Shown: piece after piece, positions 32,311 to 39,429 of the stretch
Position numbering within the stretch: position 1 is the first letter of the stretch
Layout: the number at the start of each line of letters is the position of its first letter
DNA from: Benzoatithermus flavus
GTDB taxonomy: Bacteria > Pseudomonadota > Alphaproteobacteria > Geminicoccales > Geminicoccaceae
Length of the DNA: 64,000 bases
Direction of reading: 5' to 3'
NCBI RefSeq assembly: GCF_037908215.1
Contig: NZ_JBBLZC010000020.1
Coordinates: 31,632 to 95,631 of the forward strand
Notes under the pieces: generated by a model
Database searches by the model: none
Told to the model about the DNA's origin: nothing
The model's input: only the letters and a program-made list of their open reading frames with translations
Translations under genes and position numbers: made by a program

Positions 32311-33327
32311 TCAGGCGCCGAGCGCCCGCATGATTTCTCTTCCCAAGGCATCGAGCGGCAGCTCGTGCTCGACCGCGCCGATGTCCATGGCTGCCTTGGG
32401 CATGCCGTAGACGATGCAGCTCTCGCTCGCCTCGCCGAAGGTCAGAGCCCCGGCCCGGCGCATCGCGAGCAGGCCTTCCGCCCCGTCCCGACCCATGCCG
32501 GTCAGGATCGTCCCGATCGCGGCACGACCGAAGCTCGCCGCGACCGAGTGGAACAGCGCATCCACCGAGGGCTTGTGGCCCGAGACGGGCGGATCGTCGG
32601 AGAGCAGGGTCACGGGCGCACCGCTTCGGTTCTCGACCCTGAGCTGCAGCCCACCCGGCGCCACGCGGACCTGGCCGGGGCTCAAGGCCTCGCGATCCTG
32701 CGCCTCGTCGACGGCGTGGCCCGTGACGGTCGCAAGGCGCTGCGCGAACCGATAGGTATACATGGCGGGCATGTGCAGCGTGATCACCACGGGCGGCAGC
32801 GGAGCGCGCAGCGAGGAGAGCAGGGCCGTCACCGCGTCGACACCACCGGTGGAGGCGCCGATCGCGATCAGGCGATAGCGGCTCGGGCGCGCGACGGGTG
32901 TGGGGATCGGCGCGGGCTCGGCGGCTCGCGCGGACCTGCCTACGGCGAGCCCGACCAACATCGCCCCGAGCTCGCGGCGAAAGTCGTCGAGCGTGCGCCG
33001 CACGCCGTCCGGCTTCTCGATGAAACTGAAAGCCTCGTCGGGCAGGCCGCCGCGCGCCCGCGCGATCTCGGCGAAGCCCTGCGAAGAGATGAGGACCACC
33101 GGCGTGCGGTGACGCTGGCGGAGCCGGGAAAGGAAGGTGAACCCGTCCATACCGGGCAGGTTCACGTCGAGCACGATCACGTCGGGGCGTGAGGCCTCGA
33201 TGCTGCGCTCGGCCTCCTCCGCGCTCGTGGCCACGCCCGAGACCTCGAACCCGTTCATCGCCTCGATCACCGAGGTCAGCACGCGACGCATCAGCCTGGA
33301 ATCGTCGACGATCAGCACGCGCGGCAT
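32311..33327 (-). CDS. cheB: CheB, receptor methylesterase/glutamine deamidase (first copy)
   Basis: CheB removes methyl groups from receptors once phosphorylated by CheA. It is 338 aa. The receiver has VDDSRLMRR and the phosphorylated Asp54 in VIVLDVNLPGMDG. The C-terminal esterase domain has the catalytic triad: Ser159 in IGASTGG, His185 in ITLHMPAMYTYRF, and Asp281 in TGMGRDGAEG. Most CheB proteins read QHMP where this has LHMP. The receiver has a looser segment around SSQGFAEIARARGG. It is 20 bases before cheY and 21 bases after cheD. Confidence 0.94.
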   Translation of the reverse strand: MPRVLIVDDSRLMRRVLTSVIEAMNGFEVSGVATSAEEAERSIEASRPDVIVLDVNLPGMDGFTFLSRLRQRHRTPVVLISSQGFAEIARARGGLPDEAFSFIEKPDGVRRTLDDFRRELGAMLVGLAVGRSARAAEPAPIPTPVARPSRYRLIAIGASTGGVDAVTALLSSLRAPLPPVVITLHMPAMYTYRFAQRLATVTGHAVDEAQDREALSPGQVRVAPGGLQLRVENRSGAPVTLLSDDPPVSGHKPSVDALFHSVAASFGRAAIGTILTGMGRDGAEGLLAMRRAGALTFGEASESCIVYGMPKAAMDIGAVEHELPLDALGREIMRALGA

Positions 33328-33348
33328 GATAGATATCCGAAAAGGGCC

Positions 33349-33918
33349 TCATCCGAAGATGTCGATGTCGCCGGCGGGCGGCTGCCGGCTGATGCTGTCG
33401 CGGTAGCGGCTCTCGCTGAGCGCCAGCGGCTGCGTGTCCTTGGTCCCGAGTCGCTCGACCCAGACCCTTCCCGTGGCGGGATGCATCCAGATCCGCCGCG
33501 CCTCGGTGCCGCCGACGTCCTCGGAAAGGAGCGGAAACTCCTCCTTGGCGAGATAGAGGCGGACGAACTCGACGTTGCGCTGGCCGACATTGACGATGGG
33601 CGAGACGGCGTGGGCCACCATCCGCGCCCCGCCGAAGATCTTGGCCACGATGCTGCGGCGCCGGCCGCCATGCGTGAGGATGGCGTTCAGGAGCACCTCC
33701 ATCGCATGATTGCCATAGAGAAGGTTCTCCTTGCCTTCGGGCAGGAGGAAGTGGTTGAGCCCGCCGACACGGGCCTCGGGATCGTAGAGGCAGGCGGCGA
33801 CGCACGAGCCCAGGAGCGTCGAGAGCACCACGTCCGGCTCGGTCGAGACTCCGTACTCGCCGGGCGGCACGTGCCTGGTGTGGTAATGGAGCCAGGGAGG
33901 CGTGCGGTGTTGGCTCAT
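33349..33918 (-). CDS. cheD: CheD, receptor deamidase
   Basis: CheD deamidates specific receptor glutamines and in some species works with CheC on CheY-P. It is 189 aa. The catalytic Cys39 is in STLLGSCVAACLYDP and His56 in GGLNHFLLPEG. The family stretches AMEVLLNAILTHGGRR and KIFGGARMVAHAVSPIVNVG are present. The start at 33918 overlaps the cheR stop by 4 bases. No cheC is present in the window. Confidence 0.95.
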   Translation of the reverse strand: MSQHRTPPWLHYHTRHVPPGEYGVSTEPDVVLSTLLGSCVAACLYDPEARVGGLNHFLLPEGKENLLYGNHAMEVLLNAILTHGGRRRSIVAKIFGGARMVAHAVSPIVNVGQRNVEFVRLYLAKEEFPLLSEDVGGTEARRIWMHPATGRVWVERLGTKDTQPLALSESRYRDSISRQPPAGDIDIFG

Positions 33919-34757
33919 GGCCGCCGCCGGTAGATGGTCCGTCCCACCGATTCCAGGAGCGGGTGCCGCGTGGTCAGGAACTCGGTGTGGCCGAGATAGA
34001 GATAGCCGCCCGGCCGGAGCAGCTCGGCGAACCGGTCGACGATCCGCGCCTTGGTAGCCGCATCGAAATAGATGAACACGTTCCTGCAGAAGATCGCTTC
34101 GTAGCCTGTTCGCATCGGCCAGGGGTCGATCAGGTTGAGGTGACGGAAGGCGACGAGCTCCGTGAGCTCGGCCGGGATCTCGAACGTGGCGTCGCTGCGA
34201 CCGATCGCCGGTGCGAGCAGCTTCCGCCACTCGCCGGGCACCTCGTCGAGGGCAGCCACGGCGTAGCGGGCCCGGCGCGCGGTCGCCAGCACCTCGGTGT
34301 CGACGTCGGTCGCGAGGATGCGCAAGCCCGGCAGCGGGCCGGCTCCTAGTGCACGCCGCACGGCGGCGGCCATCGAATAGGGCTCCTCGCCGGTGGAGCA
34401 GGCAGCCGACCAGAGGCGCACCCAGCCTCTGGGATCGCGCGCGGCGGAGGCGACCTTGGGCATCACTTCCGACCAGAGATGCTCGAGGTGGTGCCGCTCG
34501 CGGAAGAACGCGGTGTGGTTGGTCGTGAGCGCGTTGATGAAGTGCGGGATCTCCGCCTCGGCTTCGGGCCCGCGCAAGAGCCGGCAATAGGCCGCGAGGT
34601 CGGGAAGCCCCAAGGCCCGCGCACGCCGTGCGAGGCGGCCGCTCACCATGACGGCCTTCTCCTCGCGCACGACGAGCCCGGCGCGCGCATGGGCCAGGGC
34701 CGCGACATGGGCGAAGTCCTCGCGGCTGAGGGACGCTTCGGCAAGCTCGCTCGACAT
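33915..34757 (-). CDS. cheR: CheR, receptor methyltransferase
   Basis: CheR methylates receptor glutamates with S-adenosylmethionine. It is 280 aa. The N-terminal helical domain leads to FINALTTNHTAFFRERHHLE, the family signature. The SAM-binding part has RLWSAACSTGEEPYSMAAAV and LRILATDVDTEVLATARRA, then EAIFCRNVFIYFDAATKARI. The end LRPGGYLYLGHTEFL is standard. The last residues differ from the pentapeptide-binding type. It lies 17 bases after mcp and overlaps cheD. Confidence 0.95.
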   Translation of the reverse strand: MSSELAEASLSREDFAHVAALAHARAGLVVREEKAVMVSGRLARRARALGLPDLAAYCRLLRGPEAEAEIPHFINALTTNHTAFFRERHHLEHLWSEVMPKVASAARDPRGWVRLWSAACSTGEEPYSMAAAVRRALGAGPLPGLRILATDVDTEVLATARRARYAVAALDEVPGEWRKLLAPAIGRSDATFEIPAELTELVAFRHLNLIDPWPMRTGYEAIFCRNVFIYFDAATKARIVDRFAELLRPGGYLYLGHTEFLTTRHPLLESVGRTIYRRRP

Positions 34758-34774
34758 GGTCGATGCCGGTCGGC

Positions 34775-36844
34775 TCAGAACTCGCTCCAGCTTTCGGCAG
34801 CGGCCATGGCCACCGGTGCTGGCGGAACGCGCGGGGGGACCGGCGGCACGTCACCGGGGCTCGGCCCGCGCCGACGGGCGGCCGCCGCCGGCAGGGAAGC
34901 CGGGCGCTGCCGCCTTTCGGGCCGCAGCGAGGGATCGATCCGGAACACCGCCACGCGGTCGAGGAGGTCGCGGACCCGACCCGCGAGCGCGCGTGCACCG
35001 CGTGCGGACTGCTCGGCCAGCGCCGCGTTCTTCTGGGTCATCCCGTCGAGATGGACGGTGGCGGCACTCATCTCCTTGATGCTGTGTGCCTGCTGCGCGT
35101 TGGCCGAGGCGATCTCGTGCACGGTGCTCTCGACGCGCTGGGCCGTGGTCACGATCGTCTCCAGCATCTTGCCGGCGCGCTTGACGAGCTCGACGCATTC
35201 GCCGAGCTGCTGGGTGCTGTTGGCGATGAGCTTGTTGATGTCGCGCGCGGCGTCGTTCGAACGGTCGGCCAGCATCCGCACCTCCTGCGCCACGACGGCG
35301 AAGCCCCTGCCCTCCTCGCCGGCCCGCTTGGCCTGGACCGCGGCGTTGATGGCGAGGCTCCGCGTCTGCTTCGCGATCTGCTGGATGATGGTCGTGATAT
35401 CGCTCATCCGTGCCGAGGCCTGCTCGGTCCGGATCATGGCGGCCACCGCCTCGGCCGTGATCTCCCGGCCCTTCTCGGCGAGCTCGCGCGCCTCCCGGGC
35501 GAGGCCGCTCGCCTGCCGCGAGTGCTCGGAATTCTGCGTCACCGAGGCCGTGAGCTCCTCGGTCGTCGCCGCGGCTTCTTCCAGGCTCGAGGCCTGCTGA
35601 TCGGTCCGGGCGGCGAGCTCGTCGGCGCCGACGCTGAACTCGCTCACGGTGGCGTTCACGTCGCTCGCCATCGTCTCGAGCTCGACGACGAGCGAGGTCA
35701 GGTTCTCGACCATGCGGTTGAAGTCGTCCTGCAGCCGAGCGAAGTCGCCCTGCCGCTCGCCTGCGAGGCGTTTCGTGAGGTCGGCGTCGGCCAGGGCCTC
35801 GCTCACGGCCATGAGGTCGCGCAGCTCGCTCTCGACGCCGCTCACGAGCAGGTTGACCCGCTCGGCCAGTTCCTGCAGATCGCGATCCTCGTAGCGGCAA
35901 TCGATCCGGGCGCTGAAATCGCCCTTGAGCGCCGCATCGACCACCATGCCGAGCCGCGCCTGCAGATCGCCGACGCGGGCAGCGCGGGCAGCGGCCGTGG
36001 CCGCGGCCTCTCTCGCCTCGGCCTCGAGCCGCATCCGCTCCATGAGACTCTCACCGAAGCTCGCGACCGCGCGGGCGATGACGCCGATCTCGTCGCGGCG
36101 GTCGGCCTCCGGCACCGCGACGGCGAGCTCGCCGGCCCGCAGCCGGTCGAGGACACCGGTGATCTCGGCGATCGGCCGGAAGAGAAAGCGCCGCGTCCAC
36201 CAGCCGGCGACGATCGCCGCGAGCAGGGTCAGCGCAGCGCACGCCGCAAGGCTCACGACGATTCGGGACAGCTCGGCGCGAAGCGCCGCATCCAGCCGGT
36301 CCTTCTCCGTCTCGCCGATGCGCACCAGCTCGCGCAGCTCCTCGTCGGCCCGGGCCAGCAGCGCTGCGGGCTCGCCCGTGACTTCGAGCGCACGGGCCGT
36401 ATCGACGGTCGCGAACCCGGTCATGAGCTCGAGCTGGCGCTGCGCATAGCCGTTCCGCCACTGCTCGACGAGCCGCAGCATGCGCTCGAACCGCGCCAGA
36501 TCCTCGGGCCTGTCGGCCAGGAGCTGGCGCAGGCGCACGACACGCGGCTCCATCTCGGCGGCGCTGGCCGCGAACGCGGCCGTGTGGCGCTCCTCGCCCG
36601 TGACCAGGAACGACAGGAGAGCGATGCTCTGCCGGTCCATCAGCGCGTTCAGCTCGGTGAGCACGGCGTGGCGCTCGTCGAGCACTCTCGCGACCTCCTG
36701 ATCGGCCCGGATCTGGCCGATCTCCCGAAAGGCCACCGCACCGCTCAGCCCGGCGACCAGCGCCAGCACTCCGAACAGGGCCGTCGTGCGCGGCGCCAGC
36801 GGGAACATGTCCATCCTGAGGAGGCGCTCAAAGGCCGGCCGCAT
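34775..36844 (-). CDS. Methyl-accepting chemotaxis protein with CHASE3-like sensor
   Basis: This 689-aa receptor starts MRPAFERLLRMDMF at 36844, with GGAGCGGCGTC before it; the start overlaps the end of the PDC gene by 17 bases. A first membrane helix (about 18-37) is followed by an all-helical periplasmic domain like CHASE3 (RQSIALLSFLVTGEERHTAA). A second helix lies near residue 200, then HAMP (RRFLFRPIAEITGVLDRLRA). The signalling tip reads QTRSLAINAAVQAKRAGEEG. The usual Glu is Gln here (AAVQ for AAIE), but the Arg is kept. The tail is Pro/Arg-rich and ends AAAESWSEF, with no CheR-tethering pentapeptide. Confidence 0.9.
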   Translation of the reverse strand: MRPAFERLLRMDMFPLAPRTTALFGVLALVAGLSGAVAFREIGQIRADQEVARVLDERHAVLTELNALMDRQSIALLSFLVTGEERHTAAFAASAAEMEPRVVRLRQLLADRPEDLARFERMLRLVEQWRNGYAQRQLELMTGFATVDTARALEVTGEPAALLARADEELRELVRIGETEKDRLDAALRAELSRIVVSLAACAALTLLAAIVAGWWTRRFLFRPIAEITGVLDRLRAGELAVAVPEADRRDEIGVIARAVASFGESLMERMRLEAEAREAAATAAARAARVGDLQARLGMVVDAALKGDFSARIDCRYEDRDLQELAERVNLLVSGVESELRDLMAVSEALADADLTKRLAGERQGDFARLQDDFNRMVENLTSLVVELETMASDVNATVSEFSVGADELAARTDQQASSLEEAAATTEELTASVTQNSEHSRQASGLAREARELAEKGREITAEAVAAMIRTEQASARMSDITTIIQQIAKQTRSLAINAAVQAKRAGEEGRGFAVVAQEVRMLADRSNDAARDINKLIANSTQQLGECVELVKRAGKMLETIVTTAQRVESTVHEIASANAQQAHSIKEMSAATVHLDGMTQKNAALAEQSARGARALAGRVRDLLDRVAVFRIDPSLRPERRQRPASLPAAAARRRGPSPGDVPPVPPRVPPAPVAMAAAESWSEF

Positions 36845-37472
36845 GACGCCGCTCCAGCTCGGTGAGATTGACGTCGAAGGAAGCGCCCCCGAGGGGCTCG
36901 CCACCGTCGGGATCGGGGATCGCGAGATCGACCTGGACCAGCCAGACCGCGTGCTCCGGGTCCCATTCCGGCTGGTCGACGAAGACGGCGCCCGGCCCCA
37001 CCGGCACCGTCTTCGCCCACTTGTCCTCGTCGCCCTGCCAGTAGTCGGAAGAGACGGCGCTGAGGCCGGCATTGAGGCCGCGCCGGTCGAAGACGATGAT
37101 CTTGCCGATGAGTCCCAAGGATGCCGCCTCGACGCTGCGCAGGTAGCTCGAGAGCGGCGAGGCCATGATCCGGGCGACGAGCGGCTGGCGCTGCTGGCTC
37201 CGCTCCTTCGTCCATTGCCGGTCGAGGGCCACGATCTCGGCCTCGCCGATGTCGGCGCGCCGGGCCCGCAGCGTCACCGTCACCGTCTCGCTCTTCAGGA
37301 TCGTGCGTAGGCTCTCGATCAGCCGCGCGTCGATCAAGGAGAGAGGAGGCGCCGGCGGCGCCGCGGCGTTCGCGACGGAGGCGAGCAGGAGGGCCGCCGC
37401 CGTGGCGGCGAGACCTGCGCCCAGGTTCACGGGCCTCATGGCGAGGGCTTTCTGCGATGGCTCTTGCTGCAT
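36828..37472 (-). CDS. Secreted stand-alone PDC/Cache-like sensor protein
   Basis: This 214-aa protein has a signal sequence (LGAGLAATAAALLLASVANA) and no other membrane segment. The mature part resembles PDC/Cache periplasmic sensor domains: a long N-terminal helical stretch, then GLIGKIIVFDRRGLNAGLSA and SSDYWQGDEDKWAKTV, and finally VWLVQVDLAIPDPDGGEPLG. Such domains are usually fused to receptors or kinases. Here it sits alone between two receptor genes and overlaps the start of the CHASE3-type one by 17 bases. It may bind a ligand and present it to a receptor; that is inference. The ATG at 37439 (MRPVNLGAG) is an alternative start and gives a more usual signal peptide. Confidence 0.65.
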   Translation of the reverse strand: MQQEPSQKALAMRPVNLGAGLAATAAALLLASVANAAAPPAPPLSLIDARLIESLRTILKSETVTVTLRARRADIGEAEIVALDRQWTKERSQQRQPLVARIMASPLSSYLRSVEAASLGLIGKIIVFDRRGLNAGLSAVSSDYWQGDEDKWAKTVPVGPGAVFVDQPEWDPEHAVWLVQVDLAIPDPDGGEPLGGASFDVNLTELERRHAAGL

Positions 37473-37484
37473 GGCGTGACGGCC

Positions 37485-39395
37485 TCAGTGCCCGACCCAG
37501 CCCTGCTGGCTCACGTAGCTGCCGGCATGACCGTTCGCGTGCCCGTTGGCGTAGCCGCCTCGATCGCCGGTCCGCGCGGCACGGGGAAAGGTGCTCGGAT
37601 GATCGGGCTCGAGCGGGATCGGCGGCGCGGCCGCAGGGTGGGGCGCCGCGGTGGTGCCCAGCCTGAAGAAATCGATCTGGCGCTGCAGATCGGCGATCCG
37701 CTCGGCGAGCGCTCTGGAGGAGGCGGCGGACTCCTCGGCGAGGCCCGCGTTGGACTGGGTGATCCCGTCCATGTGCGCGATCGCCTGGCTCATCTCCTTG
37801 ATGCCGTGCGCCTGCTCCTTGGCGGCGGTCGAGATCTCGGCGATGCGTGCGTCCACCTGCTGCGACTTGTGGAAGATCTGCTCGAGCACCTCGCCGGCAC
37901 TCTTGAAGAGCGACACGCCTTCCTTGATCTCGCGGTTGTTGTTCTCGACCAGGCTCTTGATGTCCTTGGCGGCATCGCGCGAGCGGTCGGCGAGCGTGCC
38001 CACCTCCTGCGCCACCACCGCGAAGCCCCGGCCCTTCTCGCCGGCGTGCTCGGCCTCGACCTCGGCGTTGAACGCGAGCAGCTTGGTCTCGCTCGCGATC
38101 TCCTGGATGATGACGGTGATGTCGCCGGTCCTGACCGAGGCCTGCTCGATCTTCTGCATGGCCGCGATCGCCTCGGCCACGACCGCCCGGCCGCGCTCAG
38201 CGAGCTCGCGCGCCTCCTGGGCCAGCCGGCTCGCCTCGGCCGAACGCTGGGCGCCGTGCTCGACCGAGCCGGCGAGCTCGCGCGTGTTGCGCGCGGTCTG
38301 CTCGAGGCTCGAGGCCTGCTGCTCGTTGCGCCGTGCCAGATCGTCGGCACCGGCGTTGATCTCGCTGGCCGCGGTCTTGATCTCGGTCGCGGCCGTCTGG
38401 ATCGCGGCCACGGTGGCGGCCAGCCGGTCCAGAGTCTCGTTCAGGCTGCGCTTGAACGCGCCGAAGATGCCGCGATGTTCGCCCGTGATCCGCCGGCTGA
38501 GATCGCCTTGCGCCAGCCGCTCGAGCGTGGCCGCGAACTCCGCCACGGCGTTCTCGACCATGGCCGAGAGCTGATTCAGCCCTTGCGCCACGCTCGCCAT
38601 GCCACCGCTCTTACCCTCGAGCGGAACGCGACCGGAAAAGTCGCCTTCGGCGGCACGGCCGACCACGGCTGCGACCTCCTCCTCGGCCCGCACCCACTCG
38701 GTGATGTCCATCCATTCGGTCACGGTGGCGATGCGCCGGCCACGGGCGTCGCGGACCGGCGTGTAGACGAAGTTGAGCGTCCGCTCGCCGAGCTGCAGCA
38801 CGGTGCTATGGCGGTCCTCGAGCTTCGCGAGGATCGCGTGCTGATGAGACGGGTTCTTGTGGAACTGGTCGATATGGCAGCCGACGATCCTGCTCGCGAC
38901 GAAATCCGGAACGGTCTGCTGGAGCTCGGGCGTGAGCCGCTCGAGCAGCCGGATCATCGACGCATTGGCGTAGATGATGGTGCCTCCGGCATCGGCAACC
39001 ATGACGCTCGCCTCGGAACTATCGAGCGCCGTCCGGATCTGGAGCGCCTCCACGCTTTTGCGATGGATGACGGAGAGCGAGCGGGCGAGCTCGCCGAGCT
39101 CGTCGCGACGGCCGGCACCCGGAATAGCCGGGTCCTCGCCGGCGGCGAGCCGCTCCGCCGCCGGCACCAGCGCCGCGAGTGGCCGGCCCAGGACCCGGCC
39201 GAGGACGAGGGCCGCGCCGGCGAGCACGACCGCAGCCCCGCCCGCGAGCGGGGCGAGGCCGACAGCACCTGACTGGGTGGTGAGGCTTTCGTGGGTGAGG
39301 AAGCCCGTGATGCCGGCAGCCGTGGCCATGCTCCCTGCGAGAGCGAGAGCGAGCTTCGAGGAGAGGCTGAGGCGAAACTCGGCGAAGCGCTTCAT
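37485..39395 (-). CDS. Methyl-accepting chemotaxis protein with PAS domain
   Basis: This 636-aa receptor has two membrane helices near the N-terminus (residues ~13-34 and ~45-67) with almost no periplasmic part. A HAMP-like segment (LGRPLAALVPAAERLAAGED) and a PAS domain follow (DSSEASVMVADAGGTIIYAN to RRIATVTEWMDITEW), so it probably senses from inside the cell. The signalling tip reads ETKLLAFNAEVEAEHAGEKG: the usual Arg is His, while the Glu is kept. After the signalling part come IDFFRLG and a Pro/His-rich tail. It starts 34 bases after cheA ends. Confidence 0.9.
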   Translation of the reverse strand: MKRFAEFRLSLSSKLALALAGSMATAAGITGFLTHESLTTQSGAVGLAPLAGGAAVVLAGAALVLGRVLGRPLAALVPAAERLAAGEDPAIPGAGRRDELGELARSLSVIHRKSVEALQIRTALDSSEASVMVADAGGTIIYANASMIRLLERLTPELQQTVPDFVASRIVGCHIDQFHKNPSHQHAILAKLEDRHSTVLQLGERTLNFVYTPVRDARGRRIATVTEWMDITEWVRAEEEVAAVVGRAAEGDFSGRVPLEGKSGGMASVAQGLNQLSAMVENAVAEFAATLERLAQGDLSRRITGEHRGIFGAFKRSLNETLDRLAATVAAIQTAATEIKTAASEINAGADDLARRNEQQASSLEQTARNTRELAGSVEHGAQRSAEASRLAQEARELAERGRAVVAEAIAAMQKIEQASVRTGDITVIIQEIASETKLLAFNAEVEAEHAGEKGRGFAVVAQEVGTLADRSRDAAKDIKSLVENNNREIKEGVSLFKSAGEVLEQIFHKSQQVDARIAEISTAAKEQAHGIKEMSQAIAHMDGITQSNAGLAEESAASSRALAERIADLQRQIDFFRLGTTAAPHPAAAPPIPLEPDHPSTFPRAARTGDRGGYANGHANGHAGSYVSQQGWVGH

Positions 39396-39429
39396 CTTCT
39401 TGTCCTTGCCGGGCTCTCGGGCACCCGGT

